A stretch of DNA of 64,000 nucleotides from positions 5,456,001 to 5,520,000 of the forward strand of contig OV121081.1 of NCBI GenBank assembly GCA_921293015.1, read 5' to 3'. Positions 48,601-58,447 of this stretch are shown piece after piece; positions within the stretch are counted from its first letter, which is position 1, and every line of letters begins with the position of its first letter. The position numbers were made by a program, and so were the translations under genes. The notes below the pieces were generated by a model. That model had not been told where the DNA came from. It saw only the letters and a program-made list of their open reading frames with translations, and ran no database searches. This DNA comes from Phorcus lineatus. Lineage: Eukaryota; Mollusca; Gastropoda; Trochida; Trochidae.

Positions 48601-51600
48601 GTGTTACTTTCTTGAAGTTTTCGTAAAACTTTTGGTGCTGTCAGGGAGACCTTGACCTTTTTCTTCTCGTCATCAAACTTGACAAGGATGTATTCAACCT
48701 GAAAGGCAAAAAAAGAGCCTTTAGCTCTGTGGCTTATCGGGCTTACTGTGATTTCCTGCACAAATGGTCACAAGGTCACTAAATCTATCTATTAATAATC
48801 CCAATCAGCTTAGGAGTCTTTAAGCAAGGCTTCAGCATTTTAGACATTTTGCTTCTCGAGAAGAAGATGAAATTAGGTTTTTAGAACTTGGTCCCTGTGG
48901 CCATACATGAGGTCACAGGGTCACCAAATCTATAAATTAGAATTCCCATTAGCTAAGGAGTCTGTAAAGGAGGTTTCAGATTTAACAAGTCTTTTCTTTT
49001 ATATGTAGAAGATGAATTTGGTTTTAAAGCATGACTTGTGTGAACCTTATTAGGGGTGACATGGTCACCAAGTCTAAACATTATAATCTCCTCTAGTCAA
49101 AGAGACTGTGCTAAGATTGCTGATTTCCTTCAGACCTAAACTTAAAAATTGAAAATTTTACAAGAGTAGGTACTGTATCCAAAACGGTCTGATTAAAATC
49201 GACCGTGTTCCGAGGAATAAAAGTTTCAAAATATTGACTCTACCAAGATTCGAACTCTTATCTGTCTAGGCTATCCTCTCCACAACGGTCTGAAGGCAGC
49301 CTCACTGCTCGCACATGCTGACACCAGTTTAGCGCAGAAAAAACCTAGTCATTAGCGAACTAATCACATCATCCCGTTTACGTAAGAACGTGCGCTACAG
49401 TTGGCTGTGGTCAGAGTGTTGTGGAGAGGATAGCCTAGACAGATAGAGTTAGAATCTCGGTATAGTCAATATTTTGAAACTTTTATTCCTCGATTTAAAT
49501 CAGATTGGTATCCAAAACATTTTGAAACAGTCAGTGTCACTCTTTTAGCATACTGTTTTATATCAGGTACATTATATTCTGCTGACATTTTGAAAACCTT
49601 AGCCTCTTAACAAAGTATACATGATATTGAGTCATAATGCATACTGTAATAAAACACTGCAACAAACAGGACATCACTTGTTTTATTATCATTAGAACTG
49701 ACAACTTTAGCTAGAGGATGTGACTGCAGAGAGTTAAATGCTGATCTAAAACCAAACATGAGTGCTTTACGCTTAACTCTAAAAAAGTCAGCATATTTAA
49801 TTTCCTATATTTTCATGAATATTTCATACCTTTGAATTTGAGAATGATGCTTATTTTGAGAATATATCATCGTGTAATATGTAGATACACAATTATCTGG
49901 AGCGCTGCAGAATGGTTAATAAAAATCCTACCTTTGTGGGGCAAAGAGGAGCAGTGAAATTAAAATACATGTAATCAATCTCCTATTTAGGGGAGACCGG
50001 GGCACATTGGGACAAAAAAAACTCATTTTCCTGTTTGTTCTAAATCTATGAAGTCAAACAACATGAAACAGATTTCAAGCAACCTTTATTGTCAAAATAT
50101 GAAAAATAGAGACAATAAAATATGTTAACAAACTTGTTGTATAAATGAGAAATAAAAAGTAAAAACTGCTGCCCCAAACTACCCCACCCCGGGGTGCATT
50201 GGGACACGACCCAGGGCACATTAGGGCAATATTTACATTTAGTGTTTTCACTAAATGCGGTTATCAAAACCATTATTTTCATTTTAGTTTCTCCTCCCCA
50301 CTTACTTCCTGGTTGCACTTTCTCCTGGTATCCGCATTCAATTGCGTTGCGCTGTCTTAGCGCAGCGCAAGTTACCGTACTAAATCCTCTATGACGTCAC
50401 TTGCCAACCAGTGACGTCATCTCAAAAATCTCAACCGCTGCGCAAATTCATTCCCGCTCTATCCACTACAGTGACAAGTCCTATCGAATCCCCACCCTTC
50501 CCCCCCCTAGCTTGCCGCTTCTTGCACAGTGCTATGCTTTCTTTTCAGGAACAACTTACCTGTATATACTGCAGTTCGTAATAAAAAATGTTATTGGTGT
50601 GGCGGGATTCTTGGAGGAATAAAATCTAACAATAGTATAAATTTTTAGGTCCTATTTTTCAGTGGGATCTTATTTTTCCTTCACTTATCAGTGGATTATT
50701 TTGGCATATAAATAGTGTCCGCTTCTCAGCGGAAGCATATATTTATCTATTACCTGCTGCTGCTGCTGCAACTTCGTTTGCAAATATTTTACACTGCTGC
50801 TGTTGGTGTCTACTTCGTAGTCGCCCGATTTATTACTCTATACATCTAGCTTAGGGGTCCTCCTAGAACCGCCACGCCCATGACCATTAACCCACAACAA
50901 TCTCTATGTTTTTTCTGTTGTTTGCGCGTCGTCAATTCATTTCGGGTTGACATCGCGCACACAACAAAGAATGTGTTTTGATAAACATATCTGTCGAAAA
51001 TAATGATTAAAGATACATGAATTCCTATTCATATCATCACAGTGACATAAACAATGGAATATTGCTTGTTGAAGTATCAGGTAAATTTTGAATCATTGTA
51101 TTTGGCTTGAGGTTCAATGTTTCCATCTTTGATGCTTGTATCTGGTTGTGCCATCATTCAATTTGTTCATCATGAGTGCTTTTGATGGTCAAATTTGTGC
51201 ATCTTGGGTGCTTGTATCTGGTGGTCCCATTTGTCCATTTTGGATGCTCATATTGGGACATCATGGATGCTTGCAGCTCGAGGTCCAAGTTGCAGTTGTT
51301 TCTGGTCTACAGTCAACTCGCAATAGTCAGGCCACCGATAATCCGAATCTCGCAGTGTCCGAACGGTAGCAAGCTGTAACCAAACTAATCTCTATATAAA
51401 CTCATTAAATGTTAATTCATTAATCAGTTGATTCAGTCTCTGTATCCGAACGCTAATTAGCTGTAACAGATTAGTTAATTACAGCTATTTCTGCTTCATT
51501 AATCCGACGGTTCATCAAAGCGTTCGGTAATCCCCTAGACAAGCGAGCACCACACTGATTGAATCGGTAAACATCAATGACAGTGGATTGACACGGTAGT

Positions 51601-53451
51601 TGAGCGTGGCAGCAGTTTGTGATTGTAATAAATTGAGATGTCTCACTTTGTGTATCAGGAGTTTACGATTGTAATAAATTGCTTTTGTGCAATGATTGTT
51701 TATTAATATATGTATCCCAGATGTTATGTGTACCGGGTATATAAAATAAAACTCATTTGATATTCTTAAATACGTTGTCGTCTGTCTGTAGATTTGGTTC
51801 GTTTCAGTAGTCCGAACATTTCACTATCCAAACGTTTTTGATGAAAAACGGAAGTGTTCGGATTATCGAGGTCTGACTGTATTTGTAAGAAAATAAGTTA
51901 GAAGTTCCTCTCCAATGAACACATTTCAGTCAAGCTGGTATATATGTGATTATATTTAAAGAAATGACCTGATTCGTAAATACCCCAGGACATGATGTTT
52001 CCAGTAATTCTGCAACACAAAAGGTTGTCATTGTGACCACTGAATGGTTTTATTGCCAAGTATCTTCTTCCTGATTGTAGAATTTATTCAAGGGACTGTA
52101 CACATTCTGTCAAGAGGCTTTAGTTTTTTTGCTGCAAGGGGATACGTGGCTCTTGTTGTTGTCGAGCAGAAGGAGCACCTTTTTGTCAACACTACAATTT
52201 GAGTGGTCAACAGAGTGGTCAAGCCACTCACTGAAAACTGTTGTGGTCATTAATCCATTGCAGTAATGTGGCCAGTTCCTCTGGAACCAGCAGGAGCCCA
52301 AAGTTATCAGTAGATCCTTGAAATGCACTTTGTAGATATTAATACTTCTAATTTATTATTATCATTTATTATTTATTATGATTTTTAGTATTTCATATAG
52401 TCAAAACAAAGAGCGTGTGCTTTAGATAAATTTAGTATGATTCAACCATCGGGATGATGTCAAAATGTACCGGTGCACATTGAGACACTGTCCCAATCTG
52501 CCCCATTAGCAATGTCCCAAACTGCCCTGATGACCAATAAAAGGGTCACATGTCTCCATATTGGAAAAATTGAAATAGCATGACAAGTAAATACTTGTTA
52601 GAACTTAGCATAATGACAGAACTCTCCAGAACAATAGGTATCAACTAGGTTCTATTAATCATCTTTACATCAGATAAGAATTACTAAGTTTTACTTTAAA
52701 ATTTTACTCCAACTATAGAAATTTGAACATTACTTTCCAGTAAGTGAACTACACCACACTTTCAGCCATTACCATCATTTGTCACATGGTGTATGATTTC
52801 ACTTAATGTGATATTGACAGTTTCTTTCTCCTTCTTTTTAATCACTAGATATCTCTGGTGTCCCAATCTACCCCATGTCCCAAACTGCCCGTCTCCCCTA
52901 AGTCTATTAATTGTTTGGAATTTATGAGATTTTGATTATCCATATCAAGTTTAAATTTATATCATTTATGGAGAAAAGGCCAAAAAAATAACGGATACCT
53001 ATACTCTCCCCTTTGTAATCCTTCACATATATAGGCCTGGAATTTCAGATAGGTTGTCCAAAGATTTAAAAGACAGATTAGCCGGATAACCTACTATGGT
53101 AGTGAGTATGTGCACCTGACATCATTTCCCTGATAATCTTAACCTAGATGGAAATTAGCACAAATTTCTGACACAGAGACAACTCGTAGATCTTGTAGAA
53201 TATAAGATTCATAAAAGTATGGGTGTTCTACAAGACTACAACTGTACAATAGTTTGTGACGTAATGATTATCTTGATGATGTCACAAAGAAAAATGCTTA
53301 CCTCATCACCCCAGTATAAATCGTCTCGCGTGCGATCTTTAAGTTTCTTGTACTGTGTGATAAACTGTTTTATACCATGCTTGCGTACATGTTCGGCGTG
53401 CCGCTTCGTGTCTTCCCAGCTTAGTGGCGATCCCTCCGAAAGCAACCCCAT
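24658..53451 (-). CDS. GCLC: Glutamate-cysteine ligase catalytic subunit, 16 exons
   Basis: It catalyses ATP-dependent joining of L-glutamate and L-cysteine, the rate-limiting cytosolic step of glutathione synthesis. Exons (minus): 53302-53451, 48598-48698, 47557-47676, 44846-44911, 43631-43744, 42218-42276, 41092-41309, 30939-31055, 30363-30501, 29795-29907, 28714-28806, 27745-27849, 26276-26357, 25797-25909, 25221-25338, 24658-24902. All introns are GT-AG, all phases agree, and the sum is 1953 bp = 650 aa (human 637). It starts [20 protein letters not shown]. Conserved blocks: [26 protein letters not shown] with Cys248-Cys249; [51 protein letters not shown] with Cys555, matching the human Cys implicated in pairing with the modifier subunit. 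Exon 14 carries a lineage-specific Cys-rich segment ([13 protein letters not shown]). Intron 7 hosts the antisense C1q gene; intron 1 a pogo-like element; the exon 12 donor is amplified into a minisatellite. Confidence 0.97.
26851..27744. repeat. 38-bp minisatellite carrying the GCLC exon 12 splice donor
   Basis: About 24 copies of a 38-bp unit directly downstream (minus) of GCLC exon 12. On the minus strand each unit reads CTCATCCCCATCTCCAAG followed by GTGAGCCTCC..., which is the last 18 nt of exon 12 plus its donor. At least three sub-variants (CACAAAGGAGG, CAGAACTGAGA, CAGAACGGTGG) are interspersed, indicating block duplication or conversion. The real donor is at 27745/27744. Confidence 0.95.
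28494..28690. repeat. 9-bp (AAATGAAGT) repeat array
   Basis: Arrays of AAATGAAGT broken by AAATGAAGTTCTT spacers, in GCLC intron 11 next to exon 11. Low complexity; degenerate at the right end. Confidence 0.9.
28865..29010. repeat. About 33-bp tandem repeat
   Basis: Four to five imperfect copies of GGCTTCAACATTGTA(A/T)CACAC followed by TAGGTGATT variants, in GCLC intron 10. Confidence 0.8.
31336..31415 (+). repeat. SINE-like fragment
   Basis: GTGAGTGAGTTATTGTTCCC followed by TTGGGCAATATTTCAGCCAT and GGCGGCGGG resembles the head of a mollusc SINE I recall (GTGAGTGAGTTTAG ... GCAATATTCCAGC). Recognised from memory; fragment only. Confidence 0.4.
32297..32475. repeat. 47-bp tandem repeat
   Basis: Nearly four copies of a 47-bp unit with CCACACACAGTATACACATT and AGTGTGACAAAATGATTGTG, in GCLC intron 7 upstream of the C1q gene. 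Confidence 0.92.
33194..33200 (+). promoter_or_regulatory. Candidate TATA box of the C1q-domain gene
   Basis: CTATAAA, about 95 bp upstream of a strong first donor (AAG|GTAAGT at 33288/33289). This would place transcription start near 33225-33230. Confidence 0.5.
33225..33288 (+). other. Non-coding first exon of the C1q-domain gene with a split uORF
   Basis: Donor AAG|GTAAGT at 33288; the matching acceptor is TCATTTCAG before 33837. An ATG near 33278 reads ATG GCA TTA AG and, after splicing to ATAAGTC, becomes a four-codon upstream frame ending in TAA. Exon start inferred from the TATA box. Confidence 0.5.
33874..40174 (+). CDS. Secreted Ser/Thr-rich, collagen-like, C1q-domain protein (nested in GCLC intron 7)
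   Basis: Two coding exons, 33874-34951 and 39606-40174, joined in phase 1 (GCCA|GTGAGT ... ATCTTCAG|ACAAGG), predict 548 aa. A 5' exon end at 33837-33873 precedes the ATG. In order: a signal peptide about 1-24 ([12 protein letters not shown]); a long Ser/Thr-rich mucin-like region with TTTTS-type stretches to about 265; a very basic Lys/Arg stretch ([18 protein letters not shown]) about 275-310; then in exon 2 a Lys-rich lead-in and short Gly-x-y collagen repeat ([19 protein letters not shown]) about 385-405; then a C1q domain about 415-548 with [35 protein letters not shown] and a terminal [14 protein letters not shown]1q domains trimerise and bind diverse ligands; in molluscs such proteins are often immune or matrix lectins. 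Function here is inferred only. Candidate poly(A) signal AATAAA at 40564. Confidence 0.9.
37470..38690. repeat. Highly degenerate tandem array, about 170-290 bp units
   Basis: Six diverged units share an ordered core: ACAAATTTTATAT, then GAAATGAAG, then (A/G)ATTTATTCCTCTTTA, then CGATnA. Core copies occur near 37609, 37898, 38088, 38257, 38451 and 38628, mostly 170-195 bp apart. Identity between units is low, but the order of landmarks is constant. Confidence 0.6.
39221..39400 (-). other. Orphan exon-like segment
   Basis: A minus-strand open frame of about 58 residues, rich in Lys/Arg/His ([39 protein letters not shown]), ends at a near-perfect donor CCAAAG|GTAAGTAAGG at 39221/39220. No partner exon or family recognised. 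It may be an exonic relic of a transposon or an alternative antisense exon. Confidence 0.25.
43846..43925 (+). repeat. Degenerate fragment of the 6620-7528 element
   Basis: AAAAGGCACATCTACAGATC and ATGGTTGACATGTGTGTCAA followed by GTTTGGTGAAGCTA match the ~170-bp unit of the element at 6620-7528. It lies in GCLC intron 4, near exon 5. Confidence 0.65.
45113..46300. mobile_element. Hairpin-ended element built of about 145-bp tandem units
   Basis: Seven or so copies of a 145-bp unit containing GACCCCTGTGACCCCATTTG, GGGGTCACCAAACCTACAA and CTCTCTAGACCTTTTGGAAC. The left end TAGCTCATCAGACTTTTGAT (45114) and right end GACCTGATGAGCTA (46287-46300) are inverted matches. The array is followed by a GGACGG tract, as in the 6620-7528 element, which suggests the same general class. 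It sits in GCLC intron 3. Reading frames inside are artefacts of the repeat. Confidence 0.75.
46620..47300. repeat. 48-bp minisatellite
   Basis: About 14 copies of a 48-bp unit (AGGCTCAACCACTGGCTAGT ... CCACATTATCTGTGTC) in GCLC intron 3, about 250 bp downstream of exon 3. 48 is a multiple of 3, so long open frames appear on both strands; they are not genes. Confidence 0.96.
48120..48360. repeat. Decayed copy of the 145-bp-unit element
   Basis: GCTCTCTATCTCATCAGGCT at the left, then TTTGACCTTTATGAGG and GCCAAGAAGTCTGTAAAC, follow the order of the 45113-46300 element but are strongly diverged. Confidence 0.45.
48718..49140. repeat. Second partial copy of the 145-bp-unit element
   Basis: GAGCCTTTAGCTCTGTGGCT at the left, two to three diverged units (GGTCACAGGGTCACCAAATC, TTAGCTAAGGAGTCTGTAAA), and TTCCTTCAGACCTAAACTTA at the right. 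It abuts GCLC exon 2 on its intron 1 side. Confidence 0.65.
49172..49512. mobile_element. MITE with about 110-bp terminal inverted repeats
   Basis: The left arm includes GAGGAATAAAAGTTTCAAAA, TATTGACTCTACC and CTGTCTAGGCTATCCTCTCC. The right arm carries the same in reverse (GGAGAGGATAGCCTAGACAG ... TTTTGAAACTTTTATTCCTC), with a central unrelated core of about 100 bp. The outer ends ATCCAAAACGGTCTGATT / AATCAGATTGGTATCCAAAA extend the structure less perfectly. No coding sequence. Confidence 0.75.
50342..50420. promoter_or_regulatory. Two adjacent palindromes, one with paired CRE sites
   Basis: TTGCGTTGCGC / GCGCAGCGCAA (50342-50370, one mismatch) is followed by a perfect 10-bp inverted repeat, ATGACGTCAC and GTGACGTCAT, separated by 10 bases (50391-50420). 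Each arm of the second contains a full TGACGTCA cAMP-response-type element. Located inside the pogo-like element. Confidence 0.5.
51310..51879. mobile_element. Nested 570-bp pogo-like non-autonomous element
   Basis: The left end CAGTCAACTCGCAATAGTCA with CCGATAATCCGAAT and the right end TTCGGATTATCGAGGTCTGA + CTG are inverted repeats flanked by TA (51308-51309, 51880-51881). The dinucleotide target and AATCCGAA / TTCGGATT end motif are Tigger-like. It inserted into the larger element at 49990-52898, so it is younger. Confidence 0.75.
52110..52328 (-). pseudogene. DDE transposase fragment (pogo/jerky type)
   Basis: About 72 residues. [14 protein letters not shown] is followed by [15 protein letters not shown], the latter matching the second catalytic block of DDE_1 transposases (LLLLDN..SH). 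The rest of the transposase is not readable in any frame, so this is a relic. Confidence 0.65.
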
Positions 53452-55498
53452 AGTAATATTTTTATTATTCAGAAGGAAAATCTAATGACGTTCTTGTCAA
53501 CAACACGACGTTGAATGACAGTGCGTTTAGCAACACTAGCGTCAAATTTTATGTAACATTACTCCTCTCTGCTTGCTGTAAATGCCTACACTGGGATAGT
53601 CACCAATGTTTATATTCTTCATAAACGTATTCCCTTACAACTTATTTCATTCATAAAACTACGCTTATCTCCCTCAGTTGGAAGATACATTTTAAGTAAT
53701 CCTTTTTCATATAATTATCACAATTAGTGGCAAAAACAATTTATCAGCTTTCAGTAAATGAGGTCGTGGAGTGGTGAAAAGAGTATGGATTACTATGTAG
53801 GAGATGTGGTTTGCTACACAAGTTCACAAATCTGCACGGTAGAGTACAGATCTTTGCTAATGATATAAAATATGAATTGTAGTTTTGGGGACTTTCTGAT
53901 TTATAGTGAGGGAAGGAGAAGTTATGACTTAAACCATATACCTTTTAAGCTTCTACAGAAAATAGCTGAACAATTATTATAGAATGCTTGGCCAATGTCG
54001 CATGTATATGAAAGATTAATTTCATGTTAGACCGCCGAAAATGCTTCTGGGAAGAAAAACAATTGTAATGTATAATGTAAAACCTGTTGGGCTACCCATC
54101 CCCCTTCCTCAAAGCTTAGACAATGTAGAATGACTTAATTATCGATCCTATCATCCCGATATCGATATTTTGTTAAATACAGTCAATCATTGATTATGAT
54201 TTAGAGAGATAAAACATAGTACTTCTATATTTAGAAGGAAATGGTATTTGAAAAATATTCAAACGGCTATAAAGGCAACAAAAATGAATAATTATCTATG
54301 TATCAATTTATTTTGGGTACTGTAAAAAAGTCGTACGATTTAGAGTCGAATTGTGCATCATTTCACTTGCTTTCGAGTGATGGGAAATTAGCTAAATAGC
54401 GTAAAAAAAGCTCATGTACACACACAGGTGTAGAATGTTGTTACGATGCTAGTATATTTATCCCCAACTCAGTCAATAGTACGCATGCTCTATGGGGGAT
54501 ACCCTACATGACTCAGCATAATTTGGAGGTTTCCAGAATGAGGAAAAAAGCTCAATCACAAACGAAATGCAAAGTCATGTTATGCTTTAGAGCGAATGTA
54601 CTAACAAGGTTTACCAGATCGTTGCATTTCACCTGACAGCAGCAATATATGTCACTCGTGGCCTTTGTGTGATTTGATTGATTGGTTCGGCAGACGCTAT
54701 AAAGCCCAGTCATGCACAATTATCTCAGCATTTATTACTCAATTGCTATTTAATTTTAGGTCATTTTACTGTTCATGAAAGTTGCCAGTCATGATGTTTG
54801 TATTAGTGTACTATTACTCTTTTTTTTAAATCATTTTGTATACATAATGAATTTCAGAAAAACGGATTTGGCCTAGCTAGGCTATAATTATAGTAATATA
54901 TGAGAGTAGGCCTAACGTAAAAAGTTATAGATAGGCCTATTTCAGTCTCTACTGGTTATAGGGCCTATTGGTTTTAGATCTACATGTTGCTATAATGTTC
55001 CGTGGAAAGGTATTGTTTCATTGTCTATGACTAAGTTGTCCAAAATAAAGATTGTAAATTTATTACACTACTGATCAGTTGCGTAGGCCTACTCATGGGC
55101 CTACCTATAGGCCTTTGCATGAATAGTTTGGAAACGTCCGAACGGCGATTATTCAAGGAAAGCGGATTTACGGTATTTAGATTCAGTTATGTCAACATTT
55201 GTGTGTTTGATTGTGTGTTCATCCCGGTAAATGCTTCTACAAGCTATTGAAAATGGTACATGACGAGGCAGATTTGTATAAACGATTGACCCAAAGCCGT
55301 TCATGTCGCCTGTCCACCCCAAATACACTAACATAAACCAAAGAGAACGGCTATGCTTCAGTAACCTTTAATGCTCTCTTCAAAGTATATTACTCGTGCG
55401 TGAACTTTCATGGGTTGAGAGCGCGTCAATCTGTGCGAGGTTCAAAGGGTAATTCTTGGAGAAGTCATTTTGTTGAGAAATATGCAGTTTGCTTATGC
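53452..55498. other. GCLC 5' flank / promoter region
   Basis: No coding sequence. Holds the ARE-like site at 54508-54522 and, from 54890 to 55115, a cluster of TAGGCCTA-type palindromes. Position of the GCLC transcription start is not evident. Confidence 0.6.
54508..54522 (+). promoter_or_regulatory. Antioxidant response element / CNC-sMaf site upstream of GCLC
   Basis: ATGACTCAGCATAAT matches the extended ARE core RTGAYnnnGCRWWWW at every position. It lies 1057 bp upstream of the GCLC start codon. Vertebrate GCLC is a textbook NRF2/small-Maf target. Function here is inferred from position and motif only. Confidence 0.5.
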
Positions 55499-55621
55499 TA
55501 TTCGAGTTTCCGAAAAGTCTAGTAAATCAGAGTTATCCTTCTTGGATTTCCTTCTTCAATCGTGGAGATACCGCTTCCGGTCAGTACAGTTCATAGCGAC
55601 GTCACGCAGACTAACGTTGAA

Positions 55622-57916
55622 ATGGGAAAACACTACTGTTGTGTTTGCTCTAATCATAGAGGAAAGCAAATTGGACCAAGAACGATATCTCTCCATCGAT
55701 TACCAAGTCGTATTTCAATCAGAAGAGCTTGGATCCGAAGACTTAATTTGATCAGAAAGGATTTCACGTTAACAAATCAAACACGGCTGTGTTCAGATCA
55801 CTTTGTTGGACTGGCAGGGCCGACGTCAGAGGTCAACGTACCGTCGCTGTTTCCAAACAAGACTTTCACCACTTCTGAGGTAGGTTTTCTGACATTATTC
55901 ATTCAAATACGAAGGTGAATAAATTCTTAATATGAAGTGGCGCACAAACAGAACTGTCGCCATTCAAATTCGCCATTTCGTTGTTTTTTTTCACTCGGAG
56001 AGATATATTTCCCTAAGGTTCCTATGTTAACGATAAGTTAAGCAGAAGTTTTTATTTCCGTTCATGTAATGATTTTTTAAGTTACTGGTGGAAATTACTT
56101 TTCCCATGATAAAAGTTTGTATTTTGTCTCATTTTGTCCATAAGTAAATTCTATGTATCATATAACATCTGGAAATATTTTGTTTTGTAGTTTACTTTTA
56201 TAATATTACTGAAAAAAGATTTGTTTTAATTAATCAGTGTCTGTATCAAATGTTTGGTGATTTCCATTAAAATATATGAGTAATTACGGTATTTCATTTC
56301 ATAATTTACAGATTAACCTTACTGGAAACATTGTAGCGGATAATCAAGATGATTTGGAGAATGTGGACAGAATGGATGAAACTGACGGCCTCCCCATTAA
56401 ACAAAACAACAGGTGCTGTACCTAACGTGAACTTTACAAATAAGTTGTCCTACAAGGTGAAGAAATCTTAGTGTATCACGAAAATCAAGTAATTGAATAA
56501 TTTTGTCTTAAATGAGGTCAGAAATAAATAACATGCAAATGATTACAGCAAGGCCATTATATAATAACTGATGATCTCGAACCATTGCCCAAGTTGTTAG
56601 TTGAGACTTGTTGGTTATGCTTATTTACTCTTGTATTTCTAAAAATATTATTTCATTGTTACTTTATTATTGGGTTCCTGAATCATAAATTGTTATATAA
56701 ACACCTGTATACTATATTCATTATTTGTTTATATATTCACAGGTCCTTTGATGCGATGTCAGTGCTGTTCCATGATTACTGTGGACCTATTGAGGAAACC
56801 TGCATAGCCACCCACAGAAACACATTATGCCAAACAGTGGATGTCAGCACGAGTACAACTTCTACCCAGACAGATGAAAGTTTTCTCCTGGCTTTATTCC
56901 CACAGGAAAGACGGACAGCAACTCAGAACAGCGTTTGTGTACAAACCAGCAACGTGCCAACATTGGACCAAAGTACTCAAGTAATGCTGTCATCAATGAC
57001 ATATCATGACATAAAAAAAGACCCAGAATTAGTAAATTTTTTTACAGGTGTTGGAGATGACAAAACATTTCAGTGTTTGTTCGATGAACTTTCTGAAGCA
57101 TATGATAGAGACTATCCTCCATCTAAGTTTGGCAGGCCAAAATCACTGTCATTAATTGACCAGTTTCTGATGGTACTCATGAGACTTAGATTAGGTCTAC
57201 TAATTGTAGATTTGGGTAACAGGTTCAATGTTTCGAGGTCAACATGTGCAGATATTATCAACAGATGGATTGATCTTATGTATGATAATTTGTCATTTTT
57301 AATTTCTTGGCCCGAGAGAAATGTGATAGATGCCAAAATGCCAAAAGGATTCCGAGATCAGTATCCACAAACACGGGTAGTGATTGATTGTACTGAATTA
57401 TTTACTGAAAAGCCATATTCTTTGAGTAGACAATCTCAGATGTACAGTCATTACAAGAGTCACATAACATACAAGGGATTAATAGGAGTAACACCTAATG
57501 GAGTCGTCAGTTTTGTTTCTGACTTGTGGTCTGGGGCAATAAGTGACAGACAAATAGTTGTTAAATCTGGTTTATTAAATCTATGTGAATTCGGTGATGG
57601 CATAATGGCAGACAAAGGTTTTTTGATATCCGATTTAACAACACCTAAAGGTTTCCATCTCATAATTCCTCCATTGAAGAGAAAAAGAAAGCAATTATGT
57701 TTAGAAGAGATACAAAAGACTAGAAGAATAGCAAATTTAAGAATACATGTAGAAAGGCATATGGAGAGAGTAAAGAATTTCAGAATTTTACAAGGTGTTA
57801 TACCAATTACCATATCCAACTCTGTTAACAAAATTTGGAAAATTTGCAACTGTCTTACTACATTACTGCCTCCTTTGTATCCCCATGATCAAGAATCGGA
57901 TGACTTAATTTTGTAG
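55622..57916 (+). CDS. THAP-DDE_Tnp_4 transposase of the ISL2EU element
   Basis: Exons 55622-55879, 56312-56412 and 56743-57916, phases 0 and 2, give 510 aa with no disruption. The second donor is weak (AACAACAG|GTGCTG). Domains: an N-terminal THAP zinc finger (residues 1-86: MGKHYCCVCSNHRG, LCSDHF, VPSLFPN) for end recognition; a Ser/Thr-rich linker with repeated T-Q-T pairs; an HTH (KFGRPKSLSLIDQFLMVLMR ... RFNVSRSTCADII) of the HTH_Tnp_4 type; then a DDE_Tnp_4 catalytic domain. Candidate triad: D335 in VVIDCTEL, D410 in GIMADKGF, and E457 or E461 in VERHMERVKNF. It would cut and join transposon ends in the nucleus. An upstream in-frame ATG (55562) lies in the subterminal repeat; 55622 puts the THAP at the N-terminus as usual. 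It is possibly still functional. Confidence 0.9.
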
Positions 57917-58447
57917 GGTTATTGGATAGTTATGAATACAACAGAATATATTTTCAAAATGACCACATTATTCCAGGTGATAAATGAATTATAAATATAT
58001 TCATACTAAAATTCCATTTCATTTTAAAATATCATTTCGAGAACTGATTTGAAATCAACAATTCATTTGGTCATCAATAATTCACAAATTGAAATAGATG
58101 AATTACATTGATTTGATGTATATACTTCTGTATATTATTTATTAATTTGATAATCCTTTTGAAGTCATCAGATTTCAATCATCATTCATAACATGCACAT
58201 AGAAATGTTCTTTTGTAATTTCATTTTTTACAAAATTGAAAAGGATTTACAAAATATACCTGCAACAATAATAAAATATTATTCCTTCTATGTGTTTTTG
58301 TTCTTCATTTTTCATAAGGAAACTTTAGAATAGGTCTTATAGAGATCACCACAAGTTTTTAAAGAGGGAATGAACATCTATGTTTTGAATTATTTACTTT
58401 TCATAATCAGTTTTAGATTTATGCTGAATGTAGACTACACAGAAATG

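Larger units (their letters stand above)
49990..52898 (-). mobile_element. pogo/Tigger-like transposon, decayed, in GCLC intron 1
   Basis: The ends GGGGAGACCGGGGCACATTG and CAAACTGCCCGTCTCCCC are imperfect inverted repeats, each flanked by TA (49988-49989 and 52899-52900), giving a 2.9 kb element. Related CATTGGGACA / TGTCCCAATCTGCCCC motifs recur subterminally at 50205-50225 and 52470-52540. A transposase fragment lies on the minus strand at 52110-52328. TA target sites and the DDE fragment fit the Tc1/mariner-pogo group. Confidence 0.75.

Noticed and set aside
49230-49275. tRNA gene suggested by GATTCGAACTC
   Set aside because: A- and B-box-like strings are only about six bases apart and no cloverleaf can be drawn; it lies in a MITE arm.
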